Assembly: GCA_963544575.1 (NCBI GenBank)
Contig: CAUUFZ010000006.1
Coordinates: 1 to 47,616, forward strand
DNA from: Nanosyncoccus sp963544575
GTDB lineage: Bacteria > Patescibacteriota > Saccharimonadia > Saccharimonadales > Saccharimonadaceae
Reading direction: 5' to 3'
Length of the DNA: 47,616 nucleotides
Position 1 is the first letter of the stretch. Every line of letters begins with the position of its first letter. The translations under genes and the position numbers were made by a program. Shown piece by piece: positions 1-7,512 of the stretch. The notes under the pieces were generated by a model. The model was not told the origin of the DNA, did not search any database, and worked only from the letters and a program-made list of their open reading frames with translations.

Positions 1-30
1 TTTTTATTGGCAATATGTATTGCCTTTTTT

Positions 31-90
31 GTTGCAAAGGTCCTGGACCTTAACGTGTCCCTTGACTTTCTTTTATTCTTATGTTAAAAT
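31..90 (+). promoter_or_regulatory. Promoter with upstream box I for the 163-615 gene
   Basis: The -35 TTGACT (62-67) and -10 TAAAAT (85-90, extended by TG) are separated by 17 nt. The 11-nt box GTTGCAAAGGT sits at 31-41, 20 nt upstream of the -35, followed by a TTAACG segment. The same box at the same distance precedes three other promoters in the window. Upstream of it a GGCAATA/TATTGCC hairpin (9-24) is shared with the copy near 17.28 kb. Confidence 0.75.
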
Positions 91-162
91 ATGAATATTG
101 ATTCAATAGTGAATCATGCTGGTTGTCCCGAGGGGGATAGTTCTTTGAAAGGAGATATCGGT

Positions 163-615
163 ATGGGTATCAATGAAAATGGCAATGAAAACAAAGGCTT
201 GTCGATCGACGAAAATTGCGACGCGAGGGTCTATCGGATTAAAGATGGACCATATCTGTCGGAGCTTTTAGAGGGGTTTAAGTTAGCTCATGATAATGAG
301 CTAATGCGCATCGAATTCCAGGTGGAAACTGGAAAATTTCAAGCGAATAAGTGTTATGCGCAGGGAGAAGAGCTTCTTCTGGTGAAGGATTTTCAAATCC
401 TAGAACTGAAATATTCTGGCCTTTCTTATGATTACGTAAAAGTAATTGGAAGATGTTTGGCTGACTTATCTAGTGTTTGCGAGGAAAAAGCGGTTTATAC
501 TAAGTATAAATTCGATGCGGACTATGATGTCAAAAGACGCACGGGTAGTATTAGCTTTACGAAATATGGCTTAATACGAAACCGTAATTTAATTAGTAAT
601 GCTGGAAATGAATAA
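163..615 (+). CDS. Hypothetical protein, small paralogous family A
   Basis: Encodes about 150 residues with no family I recognise. I start it at 163 rather than at the earlier in-frame ATG at 91, because 91 lies inside the predicted transcription start region while 163 follows AAAGGAG with good spacing. The leader carries a TGATTCA/TGAATCA inverted repeat. The C-terminal half alternates predicted beta strands and has a D-x-K-x-R-T-G stretch. The gene at 7052-7432 shares this layout (EF-x-V strand, a central D-F segment, then RTG near the end) and the same promoter type, so the two look like diverged paralogs. No signal peptide or membrane segment is seen. Function is unknown. Confidence 0.8.
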   Translation: MGINENGNENKGLSIDENCDARVYRIKDGPYLSELLEGFKLAHDNELMRIEFQVETGKFQANKCYAQGEELLLVKDFQILELKYSGLSYDYVKVIGRCLADLSSVCEEKAVYTKYKFDADYDVKRRTGSISFTKYGLIRNRNLISNAGNE

Positions 616-643
616 CTTTGTTTTATTACCTTTTCAATCTTTT

Positions 644-672
644 GACTGCTTAGAGATTAAGCAGTCTTTTTT
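644..672 (+). terminator. Intrinsic terminator of the 163-615 gene
   Basis: GACTGCTTA pairs with TAAGCAGTC around a five-base loop and is followed by six T. Confidence 0.85.
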
Positions 673-791
673 ATGTGAAAAATAAAGATTTCTTACATGG
701 ATGGTTTTTATAAAAATAAGTAATATGCTCTATGGTGGGAAATTTTAATAACAGAAAACCCCGCAACGAAAGTAGGATTTTTAAACAAGAG

Positions 792-816
792 AAAACCCCG
801 CGATGAGGCGGGGTTT
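792..816. terminator. Bidirectional terminator
   Basis: An AAACCCCGC/GCGGGGTTT-type stem lies directly after the stop of the minus-strand gene at 825-1484. It is placed to stop that gene and can also act on the plus strand. A degraded look-alike lies at 757-782. Confidence 0.75.
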
Positions 817-824
817 CTGAAGAT

Positions 825-1484
825 TTAGATGACATCGAAGAGCTCACAGTCTTTGATATAGAAATAAGCTTTCTTCATCAGGCCACGGACTTTGCTAATC
901 TTACGATTAAGTTTCAGCGCGGTCTCAGCAGTAGGGTGACACTTACCGTCCTCGAGTGAATACCGAAAACAAATAATCTGGTAAGTCAACTCGTCAGGTA
1001 AAATGTCTCTTAGAATCTGCCGGATTTCCTCACGCTGTTTTTCGGTGAGCGGTATGAAATTTTCATATCTTTGATTACCATAAACGTAGTCAGATTGGTC
1101 GGAACTTCCCTGTTCCGGATTGATTTCGCAAAAATCTTCGAGATCAGCGGCGCAATTCCAAGCTTGATATTGCTCGGGTTTGGCCAGTCTACGAAGCCGA
1201 TTGAGGATAAAATCCTCGGGCTTGATGTCGTGTCGAATGTAGCCAGCACGATCGAAAGCGACATAGGCATCCCAAAGTGGCTTCTCGAGATAACTACTGT
1301 TTTCTGGGTGATGTTCTCTGAGATAGGCTTCGTGGCGAACCTTCCAGAGTAGTTCATTCGTGGTGCCAAACTTGTGACTGAGGTAGCTCTCAGTGTGCTT
1401 ACTGAGACCTAAGTTACAGATGTGGTCAAGCAGACTAGCAGATTTAACTGTTGTTTTTTCTACGATGTTAGTTTCATGTTTCAT
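825..1484 (-). CDS. Orphan sigma-70 region 4-like protein
   Basis: Encodes 219 residues. The C-terminal 70 residues read like sigma region 4: LTEKQREEIRQIL, then a CFRYSLEDGK segment like the RYGL-DG of sigma factors, then a helix-turn-helix-like stretch (TAETALKLNRKISKVRGLMKK). No region 2 is recognisable. The N-terminal part has a short LLDHICNLGLS segment that recalls alpha-CTD helices, but weakly. It may bind promoter DNA or RNA polymerase. Start chosen from AGGAGGG seven nt upstream. It lies beside, on the same strand as, an alpha-CTD-like gene, which strengthens a transcription role. The sigma-like call is an inference from motif resemblance. Confidence 0.55.
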   Translation of the reverse strand: MKHETNIVEKTTVKSASLLDHICNLGLSKHTESYLSHKFGTTNELLWKVRHEAYLREHHPENSSYLEKPLWDAYVAFDRAGYIRHDIKPEDFILNRLRRLAKPEQYQAWNCAADLEDFCEINPEQGSSDQSDYVYGNQRYENFIPLTEKQREEIRQILRDILPDELTYQIICFRYSLEDGKCHPTAETALKLNRKISKVRGLMKKAYFYIKDCELFDVI

Positions 1485-1649
1485 ATCTTTACCCTCCTAA
1501 AAATAGAAAAATGAAAGACCTTAAACTTTAAATCTTCTTTTAAGGTACTCACTTTTCAGTGTGGTGAAACGTCCTTCATACGAAGAATCGCCAATTAAGT
1601 CGGAATGACTTAATCTATGTATTTTAACATAAAAAGTTTGAAAAGTCAA
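1485..1649 (-). promoter_or_regulatory. Promoter and structured 5' leader of the sigma4-like gene
   Basis: On the minus strand, TTGACT (1644-1649) and TAAAAT (1621-1626) are 17 nt apart. The roughly 130-nt leader contains an 8-bp hairpin ATTAAGTC/GACTTAAT (1594-1614), a TCAC/GTGA hairpin (1549-1566) and an 8-bp hairpin ACCTTAAA/TTTAAGGT (1518-1546) before the ribosome binding site. Length and folding suggest post-transcriptional control. Confidence 0.6.
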
Positions 1650-1725
1650 TGAAGATAACATCTTAGAAAATTGTTATGTCAAAAGAAAATAGGTGTGGTT
1701 TAGTTAGCGTTTTTTAAGAAAAAGG

Positions 1726-1750
1726 AAAGCCCCCGATTTTTGGGAGCTTT
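1726..1750 (-). terminator. Terminator of the alpha-CTD-like gene
   Basis: An AAAGC-CCCC / GGG-AGCTTT stem follows the stop codon, with an A-rich plus strand (U-rich transcript) beyond. Confidence 0.7.
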
Positions 1751-1755
1751 TTGAA

Positions 1756-2208
1756 TTAATGTGGGATATAGAAATCGGCATAACCGAGGTCATGCATGGC
1801 CTGGATGATTTCCTGAATGGAAACTTTGCCGAGATTACGAATCCTACCCCAATCGATTGAGTCAAGCGCTAAAACATCTTGAATGGTATTGATATTACGA
1901 TTTCTTAGGCAGTGATAAGGCCTAGGTTTGAGATTCAAGATATCGATACTGGCGTGGCCGGGATCGTTCTTAATCAGGTACTTAGAAGCCATATTGGCTG
2001 GCTCGCTGGTGCCTTGACTAAGTTTTCGAAGTTCGATTAGGATTTTATCACGCGTCTTAATTTCATCTGTCTGCTGAAGCTTTTTCAGTGCTAGTTTAAG
2101 CGCAGCTTCTTGACGACAGGCGGCGGAAGTGGAGATCGCTTGATGTGCCTCGACGAGGTCACGAAATTTCGTCAAATCGGTTCCACGGTTAGTAATGTGT
2201 TCGGTCAT
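1756..2208 (-). CDS. Orphan RNA polymerase alpha C-terminal domain-like protein
   Basis: Encodes 150 residues. Residues about 90-145 match the alpha-CTD pattern closely: IDILNLKPRPYHCLRNRNI, then NTIQDVL, then IRNLGKVSIQEI, the helix-hairpin-helix-like segment that in RpoA binds UP-element DNA and activators. The N-terminal 85 residues are helical and unlike the RpoA N-terminal domain, so this is not RpoA. It is probably a stand-alone DNA-binding or RNA polymerase-associated regulator. Start is supported by AGGAGGGG just upstream. The promoter is at 2265-2293. The adjacent sigma4-like gene suggests a joint role. Domain call from motif recognition only. Confidence 0.7.
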   Translation of the reverse strand: MTEHITNRGTDLTKFRDLVEAHQAISTSAACRQEAALKLALKKLQQTDEIKTRDKILIELRKLSQGTSEPANMASKYLIKNDPGHASIDILNLKPRPYHCLRNRNINTIQDVLALDSIDWGRIRNLGKVSIQEIIQAMHDLGYADFYIPH

Positions 2209-2264
2209 AGTTCCCCTCCTATGTGTGAAATGTGCAAAGTTGTATGAAATTATACAATAATTAT

Positions 2265-2293
2265 ATTATAATATATTTTATAATTTATGTCAA
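2265..2293 (-). promoter_or_regulatory. Promoter of the alpha-CTD-like gene
   Basis: Minus-strand TTGACA (2288-2293) and TATAAT (2265-2270) with a 17-nt spacer. No box I or box II lies upstream; a terminator abuts it instead. Confidence 0.8.
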
Positions 2294-2295
2294 AG

Positions 2296-2322
2296 AAAAA
2301 ACCCCGACGGGAGTCGAGGCTT
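2296..2322 (-). terminator. Terminator of the 2353-3186 gene
   Basis: A GCCTCGA/TCGGGG stem is followed on the minus strand by a run of T. Confidence 0.75.
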
Positions 2323-2352
2323 CATAGATAGAGACAATTCACTAACTTCAGG

Positions 2353-3186
2353 TTAAATGAAATCTTTTTCTCTATTCGTGAAAATGTTGGGGAAATACTC
2401 TAGGATAAACTTTAGATCAACGATGAAGTAATTGGTTGGATTGGCATATTTAGATAACTTATACCTGTTGATTAATTTGCCGCCATTAACATAGATAGCA
2501 GCAAGAATTAGCCATCCTACTGGGTTTTCGTATTCTATGTTCTCGCAAAAAGATTTCTGAACTAATTGCTCAATGTCACCGCCAGCTGGTAAAAAGCTTC
2601 TTCGAATAAACTGATCGAAGGTGTAGTCTTGATAATGGAATTCACGTTCAATTTCACTGAGTTTGACGTTATGGATGAAATCGTGTAGCGATACAGCTTT
2701 TGGTAGATCAGCTAGAGTTTTGCCAGAATCTAGACTAAGGTAACGACAGTAGTTAAGACGTATCCAGGGTTTAGCGTACTCACTAGGCTCGATACCAATA
2801 CTTGACCATTTGTCAGGCGAAGAACTGACGATATCGTCGACAGTGCTTTTAATCGAAAAAAGTTTTATTTTATCGATAAACATGGTGGGAATAATCCTAC
2901 TGATTATACTGCGAATTTGTTCTGAGGTAATACCAAGAGTATAAAAGAAGCTGAGTATCTTAAATAGGTTATCTGGATACTCTGCATTACTCAAGATATA
3001 ATCTTCAGATAATTCAAAGGCGGTCTGTACAGAAACGCCATTAATAATCAGGTTGTTAATCTCGTCGAGTGAACGGGTCTCGAGATTATGGTGACGAGCA
3101 ATTTGGTCCATATCGGCATCTTGTGAATGCAGATATTGTAAATCTACCTTGTCTGATTCGATCTTTTCTTTTCTAAAAATATTCAT
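2353..3186 (-). CDS. Helical-repeat protein, paralogous family B, copy 1
   Basis: Encodes 277 residues, soluble, with no signal peptide. It is strongly similar to the gene at 5363-6463, including the block SLDEINNLIINGVSVQT and the C-terminal GGDIEQL and KLINR segments, and more distantly to 7989-9080. The N-terminus contains one copy of a short repeat of type ADMDQIARHH; copy 2 has about 90 more residues of such repeats, so copy 1 looks like a shortened version. DNA identity to copy 2 is high, which points to recent duplication. The leader is duplicated too. Start follows AAAAAGGGGG. Function unknown. Confidence 0.8.
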   Translation of the reverse strand: MNIFRKEKIESDKVDLQYLHSQDADMDQIARHHNLETRSLDEINNLIINGVSVQTAFELSEDYILSNAEYPDNLFKILSFFYTLGITSEQIRSIISRIIPTMFIDKIKLFSIKSTVDDIVSSSPDKWSSIGIEPSEYAKPWIRLNYCRYLSLDSGKTLADLPKAVSLHDFIHNVKLSEIEREFHYQDYTFDQFIRRSFLPAGGDIEQLVQKSFCENIEYENPVGWLILAAIYVNGGKLINRYKLSKYANPTNYFIVDLKFILEYFPNIFTNREKDFI

Positions 3187-3200
3187 GATACCCCCTTTTT

Positions 3201-3258
3201 AAAGAGCTCGCAAAAATTTGCGCGAGCTAAACTTAAGTTTAACGACTATATTATGGCA
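3201..3258 (-). repeat. Duplicated hairpin leader, copy 1
   Basis: These 58 nt match 6828-6885 at about 55 positions. The core is a 7-bp stem AGCTCGC/GCGAGCT with an A/T loop, within the 5' leader of the downstream minus-strand gene, and the unit runs into the -10 region. It was duplicated together with the family B gene. Confidence 0.85.
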
Positions 3259-3300
3259 TTAAGATTGTATTTTGTCAATATAACCCCTAAGTTAATATCT
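3250..3300 (-). promoter_or_regulatory. Promoter with upstream box II for family B copy 1
   Basis: Minus-strand TTGACA (3273-3278) and CATAAT (3250-3255), spacer 17. The box CCTAAGTTAATATCT (plus-strand reading, 3286-3300) lies 7 nt beyond the -35. The same box at the same 7-nt distance precedes the genes starting at 14245 and 28041. Confidence 0.7.
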
Positions 3301-3305
3301 CAAGT

Positions 3306-3364
3306 GTTGCAAAGGTGCTGAGCTATTACGGAACCTTATACGGATTTACCAAGAATGCTATAAT
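3306..3364 (+). promoter_or_regulatory. Promoter with upstream box I for the DHH gene
   Basis: GTTGCAAAGGT at 3306-3316, then 19 nt to a weak -35 TTATAC (3336-3341), a 17-nt spacer, and -10 TATAAT (3359-3364). The ATG lies 7 nt after the -10, so the mRNA should be leaderless. Box I and the box II of the divergent gene are only 5 nt apart. Confidence 0.7.
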
Positions 3365-3371
3365 ATAAAGC

Positions 3372-4298
3372 ATGATAGTTGTTGCCGCTGGACGAAAATA
3401 TATCGATATCGACGCTTATGCGAGCATGATTGCTTATAGAGAATTGCTTAGGGTGACGACCGATAAGGAAGCATTAGTAATCTCTACTCCGAAAATCAAC
3501 CAAACTGTACCGCCGATGTTGCGTAGCTTGAAATATGCGCTAGATAAACCAGTAGACACAGAAAAAGCAAAATTCGTGCTGCTGGATGTCTCAAATCCAG
3601 ATTTCTTTGATGTCTTCGTTGATCCGAAGCGCATCATTGAAGTCATCGACCATCATCCAGGCTACGAAGAATATTGGCGCCAGAATAAAGCCGTAAAGAG
3701 CCAAATAGAAGTAATTGGCGCAGTTTGCACGCAGATCTACGAACGTTTTATTGAAGCTGACAAAGCGGATTTATTAGATCAAGAATTATGCAAATTGCTC
3801 ATAGCTGGAATTTTGGACAATACTATCAATTTGAGGTCCAAAATTACTACAGAACGCGATAAAAAAGCTTATACGGAGCTAAAGAAACTCGGTGGACTAA
3901 CGGATGATTTTGGTCGAGAATATTTCAGGGCTTGCGAAAGCGAACAGATAAAAGACCTAAAAACTGCAATTATAGACGACATGAAAATAGAATGGGTTAG
4001 TCTATTACTTCCCGAGGCAATTGGCCAGATAATTTTATTTAATCGAGATAGAATTACAGAAGAATTATTAAATGAAGTTTTTGCCAACTTCGATAAGTGG
4101 ATGATAAATATCATCTCCCTTGAGGATGGGCGGAGTTATCTTTACTGTGACGGCAAAGAAACGCAATCTGGACTAGAAAAACTGTTTGACATAAAAAGCA
4201 ACCACGAAAATCTTGTGGTGCTTAACGATTTTATATTGAGAAAAGAACTTCTAAAGCGCGCAATTGAGTTTAATAATATAGAATATGACAGAGTGTGA
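3372..4298 (+). CDS. DHH-family phosphoesterase
   Basis: Encodes 308 residues. Seen motifs are an N-terminal DIDAYASMIAY segment, in the place of the GH-x-DxD motif of DHH enzymes, the hallmark VIDHHPG near residue 93, and a GILDNTINL segment like the third metal-binding motif. Family members hydrolyse pyrophosphate, nanoRNA or cyclic dinucleotides with Mn or Mg. The substrate cannot be decided here; the layout resembles the pyrophosphatase branch. The first motif lacks the usual GH and has a Tyr after DIDA, so activity may differ. No Shine-Dalgarno is present and the transcript should start at or next to the ATG. The next gene overlaps by 14 nt. Confidence 0.75.
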   Translation: MIVVAAGRKYIDIDAYASMIAYRELLRVTTDKEALVISTPKINQTVPPMLRSLKYALDKPVDTEKAKFVLLDVSNPDFFDVFVDPKRIIEVIDHHPGYEEYWRQNKAVKSQIEVIGAVCTQIYERFIEADKADLLDQELCKLLIAGILDNTINLRSKITTERDKKAYTELKKLGGLTDDFGREYFRACESEQIKDLKTAIIDDMKIEWVSLLLPEAIGQIILFNRDRITEELLNEVFANFDKWMINIISLEDGRSYLYCDGKETQSGLEKLFDIKSNHENLVVLNDFILRKELLKRAIEFNNIEYDRV

Positions 4299-5322
4299 GG
4301 TAAAAGAGTTGGTTCAAAAATTCCATAGAGTTTTGGAGCCGGATTTTCCAGAATGGTTGCAGGAGTATATTGAAACACCAGCCTCGCAGAAGCAGAGGTA
4401 TATTAGTACGACTTGCGGGACGATTTATTCGGATTTGTTTGAGAATCAGAGATTTTATTCAAGTTTAGACCATGCAGTAGGGGTAGCTTTGGTGGTTTGG
4501 CATTTTACTCACGATAAAAAGCAGACTTTGGCGGGGCTTTTTCATGATATTGCGACCCCAGTTTTTAAACATTGTGTGGACTTTATGAATGGTGACCATT
4601 TGATGCAGGAGTCGACAGAAGATTTGACGACAGAGATGATTACGGGGTCGCCGGAGATTAAGTACTTGCTCGAGCGGGATGGTATTCTGGTATCTGAGGT
4701 GGATAACTATCATCTGTATCCAATTGCAGATAATGATACGCCGAAGTTATCGGCGGATCGTCTGGAATACTCGCTGGCGAATATGTTCTTCGCGTACGGG
4801 GTGGCGGATTTGGCGGAAATCTGTGAAATGTATGCGGATATTGTGGTGCAATCAGACGAAAATGGAGTCAAAGAATTGGGATTTCAGACGAAAAAAATCG
4901 CACGAAAATTCGTTAAACTAACCTCACAACTATCAATATTTTATCGTGAGGACCGAACACGCTATTCGATGCAGTTTCTGGCGGATATTTTGAAGAAAAT
5001 GAGTGAATCTGGAAGGATTTCGGTGGCGGATTTGTACCAAATGAAAGAATCGGAAGTGATTGAATTGATTTTGGCTTCAGATTACGGTGACGCTTTTTTG
5101 GCTTGGCAGAAGGCGAAGAAAATAAAGAAGGCAAAAAGTTTTGAGCAACGCGCGGACGGAGTGTACGTAGTGAACTGCCAGGCGAAAGTGCGCTATATTG
5201 ATCCGTTATGGCAAGGTGAACGGATGTCGAAAGCTTGTAAAATTGCGAAGGGTTATATTGAAAAAAATTTGGCCTATAAAATGGAGGGATATCTGTATCT
5301 GCCAGGGGTAAAATTAACATAA
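4285..5322 (+). CDS. HD-domain phosphohydrolase
   Basis: Encodes 345 residues and overlaps the DHH gene by 14 nt, so the two are probably co-translated. An HD-type metal site is visible: SLDHAVGVALVVWHF, then LAGLFHDIATPVF with the paired HD, then a downstream CVDFMNGDH stretch. Such domains cleave phosphate esters of nucleotides, including dNTPs and signalling nucleotides. The C-terminal 120 residues are helical and not recognised. Pairing with a DHH enzyme suggests successive steps on one nucleotide or oligonucleotide substrate, an inference. Confidence 0.75.
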   Translation: MTECEVKELVQKFHRVLEPDFPEWLQEYIETPASQKQRYISTTCGTIYSDLFENQRFYSSLDHAVGVALVVWHFTHDKKQTLAGLFHDIATPVFKHCVDFMNGDHLMQESTEDLTTEMITGSPEIKYLLERDGILVSEVDNYHLYPIADNDTPKLSADRLEYSLANMFFAYGVADLAEICEMYADIVVQSDENGVKELGFQTKKIARKFVKLTSQLSIFYREDRTRYSMQFLADILKKMSESGRISVADLYQMKESEVIELILASDYGDAFLAWQKAKKIKKAKSFEQRADGVYVVNCQAKVRYIDPLWQGERMSKACKIAKGYIEKNLAYKMEGYLYLPGVKLT

Positions 5323-5357
5323 AAAAGCCCCGACCGTGGTCGAGGCTTGTTTTTTTT
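5321..5357. terminator. Bidirectional terminator between convergent genes
   Basis: An A-run, a GCC-CGACC/GGTCG-GGC stem and a long T-run serve the HD gene on plus and the family B gene on minus. Confidence 0.9.
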
Positions 5358-5362
5358 GGGAA

Positions 5363-6463
5363 TTAGTGAGCTGATTCATTCTCCATGAATTCTTTGGCGA
5401 AAATATAGTCTTGCCCAGTATAGTGTGATGGGTCGCCACACTCAAGCAACATTTTTCGATTGATTAATTTGCTGCCAGAATCACTGAGATAAGCTAAGAC
5501 AAGCCAATCGATTGGGTCTTCAGGCTGCATTCTTGCGTAATTAGCTTCTTTGGCTAATTCTTCAATGTCACCCCAAGCTGGCAGGTAATTACATTTAATG
5601 AACTGCTTCATGGTTAGGCCACGGTAATTGACTTTGCTCATAATAAACGGAAGTCCAGTATGGTGAATGAAATCACGTATAGAGACGGGATCTGGTAGAT
5701 TAGCTAGAGTTTTCCCAGGCTCTATGTCGAGATAATCATCACAGTGAAGAAGAATCCAAGGTTTGGTGTATTCTCTAGGTTTAATGCCAATACTAATCCA
5801 CCTACCAGATGAACCCTCAATGATGTCGTCCATAAGATCAGCAATGTATAGCAGATTTGATCCATCAATGAATCGCACTGGAATGATTTTGTTAATCATT
5901 TTACGAATTTGTCCCGAATCAATACCATGAGCGTAAAAGAAATTGAGTATCTTAAATAGAGTGTCTGGATACTCCGCACTACTCAAGATGTAATCTTCGG
6001 ATAAATCAAACGTAGTTTGGACAGAAACACCATTAATGATCAGGTCGTTAATCTCATCGAGCGAATAAGGCTCGAAGCCATCGTGAATTACGATTTCATC
6101 CATATCCGCACCTAAGGAATACAGGCGGTGTAGGTTTATCTTGCTGCATTCTACGGGTATTGAGCTGGCAATTTGATTAATATCTAAATGCGCGCCGGCA
6201 TTTTGGAGTGCTTCAAACTGCTCAATAACGTCTAATGGATGTAAAACTTGAACGATTTCTCCCATATCAACACCTGCATCATGTATTTTAGGCCAATACT
6301 TGGCCAGAATTTTGTAGGCTGAACTCAATTTTTTCTCATTTTCCGATTCCTGAATGCATTTTTTTAAGACTGGGAAAATATCATACCAGAAATTCTGACT
6401 TAATTTTTCATAGGTGAGTGATGCAGTGTCCTTTAAGATGTGTAATTTGTTAATGATATTCAT
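5363..6463 (-). CDS. Helical-repeat protein, paralogous family B, copy 2
   Basis: Encodes 366 residues. Residues 60-150 hold several 30-residue units ending in patterns such as AGVDMGEIV, AGAHLDINQIA and LGADMDEIV, which look like alpha-helical solenoid repeats. The rest aligns with 2353-3186. No catalytic motif, signal peptide or membrane segment is seen. It follows the DUF1653 gene by 15 nt and has its own AAGGAGGGG site, so the two form an operon. It may be an interaction scaffold. Function unknown. Confidence 0.8.
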   Translation of the reverse strand: MNIINKLHILKDTASLTYEKLSQNFWYDIFPVLKKCIQESENEKKLSSAYKILAKYWPKIHDAGVDMGEIVQVLHPLDVIEQFEALQNAGAHLDINQIASSIPVECSKINLHRLYSLGADMDEIVIHDGFEPYSLDEINDLIINGVSVQTTFDLSEDYILSSAEYPDTLFKILNFFYAHGIDSGQIRKMINKIIPVRFIDGSNLLYIADLMDDIIEGSSGRWISIGIKPREYTKPWILLHCDDYLDIEPGKTLANLPDPVSIRDFIHHTGLPFIMSKVNYRGLTMKQFIKCNYLPAWGDIEELAKEANYARMQPEDPIDWLVLAYLSDSGSKLINRKMLLECGDPSHYTGQDYIFAKEFMENESAH

Positions 6464-6478
6464 ATACCCCTCCTTGAA

Positions 6479-6808
6479 TTAATCATTGAATAATAAGCCG
6501 ACGTATTGGTACTTATGAGACGGCTGCTTCTTGAAGACATTGTAGTCAAAATCACTAACATCCAGTAGTTCAAAACGATGTTTCTGCTTGGCGTTAGGAT
6601 ACTTGACCAGATCCAATTCCTCAAAAAACTTCTCGTACGAACGAACATGGAGTTGAAGATCGTCATAAAGTGCCAAATAAACTACTTCTCTTTCTCCGGT
6701 GTCATTATTGATGGCAGTATCGATGAGGAGATAGGATTCTCCCTCGAAATGATGATAGATACCACGCGTTTTGTACCTTGGATTATGGACAAATTCTTTT
6801 TCTTCCAT
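6479..6808 (-). CDS. DUF1653-like protein
   Basis: Encodes 109 residues. The pattern Y-x-TRGIYHHFEG, then VVYLALYDD, then VRSYEKFFEEL, then RFELL matches the DUF1653 family (typically YRHFKG, VVYRALYG, WVRPLEMFFE). Family function is not established; the fold is a small SH3-like beta barrel in predictions I recall. It is the first gene of an operon with family B copy 2, and its leader duplicates that of copy 1. Confidence 0.75.
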   Translation of the reverse strand: MEEKEFVHNPRYKTRGIYHHFEGESYLLIDTAINNDTGEREVVYLALYDDLQLHVRSYEKFFEELDLVKYPNAKQKHRFELLDVSDFDYNVFKKQPSHKYQYVGLLFND

Positions 6809-6827
6809 AACAATTCCCCTTTCTGTA

Positions 6828-6885
6828 AAAGAGCTCGCAAAAATTTGCGCGAGCTAAACATGAGTTTAACGGCTATATTATGGCA
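6828..6885 (-). repeat. Duplicated hairpin leader, copy 2
   Basis: Near-identical to 3201-3258, with the same AGCTCGC/GCGAGCT hairpin. Here it leads the DUF1653 gene rather than family B directly, so copy 1 may have lost a DUF1653 gene or copy 2 gained one. Confidence 0.85.
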
Positions 6886-6975
6886 GAGTATCTGTGGTTT
6901 GTCAAGGTTTTGCACTTGCGAGATTTGGCAGGAGATGTAGTTTACATTGACATATTACAATAAGTATGTTAAAAT
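6877..6975. promoter_or_regulatory. Divergent promoters for the DUF1653 operon and the 7052 gene
   Basis: Minus strand: TTGACA 6900-6905 and CATAAT 6877-6882, spacer 17. Plus strand: TTGACA 6947-6952 and TAAAAT 6970-6975 with TG extension, spacer 17. About 40 nt separate the -35 elements. I see no clear box I or II here. Confidence 0.8.
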
Positions 6976-7051
6976 ATATTGATTAGCATTATCGCTAAGT
7001 GGTTGACCTCGTAACGTATGCCGAGGTGGTTCTTTAATAAGGAGGTGTTGT

Positions 7052-7432
7052 ATGCACAGTGAAGTGAGAAACAGTGATTCGTTGACGTTTGAAGTAATGA
7101 ATGGCCCAAGTAGGGATCGCATTCATATTGCAAATATGTATGCTTTTGATCAAAATATGTCGATTGATCTGGAATTTAAGGTAGTTTTCGCAAAACGGGA
7201 AAATCCGGCTGGTGGAACGACTCGAGATTTTATGGCATTGAAAAATCTGCAAATCATGGGGGTAGTTCACACCGATCGCACTGGTTATGATTTTAATATT
7301 CAGGGAACTTGCGATGCGGATGTGAAATCTCCGATGAACAAATGTAATGCTTATCGAAATTTTCGTTTTTCGATGGATTACAATGCGAAGCTTCGAACAG
7401 GGGCCTTGAGATTAAAGCCAATGAGGTTTTAG
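7052..7432 (+). CDS. Hypothetical protein, small paralogous family A, copy 2
   Basis: Encodes 126 residues with no recognised domain. It shares with the 163-615 product an EF-x-V strand, a central D-F-x-x-L block, and an F-x-F-x-x-D-Y-N-A-K-x-R-T-G ending. A strong AAGGAGGTG site precedes the ATG. The leader includes an ACCTCG/CGAGGT hairpin (7005-7027). It is probably a soluble, beta-rich protein. Function unknown. Confidence 0.75.
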   Translation: MHSEVRNSDSLTFEVMNGPSRDRIHIANMYAFDQNMSIDLEFKVVFAKRENPAGGTTRDFMALKNLQIMGVVHTDRTGYDFNIQGTCDADVKSPMNKCNAYRNFRFSMDYNAKLRTGALRLKPMRF

Positions 7433-7512
7433 GTGATGCTTGGATGTACTAACTATTCTCGATGTCAGTAGTTTTTTGATTTTAAGAGTTTTTAACTTAG
7501 AAAGGTGGGGAG

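Noticed and set aside
3434..4378. Minus-strand open frames opposite the DHH and HD genes
   Set aside because: Antisense shadows with unnatural composition; the plus-strand motifs are clear.
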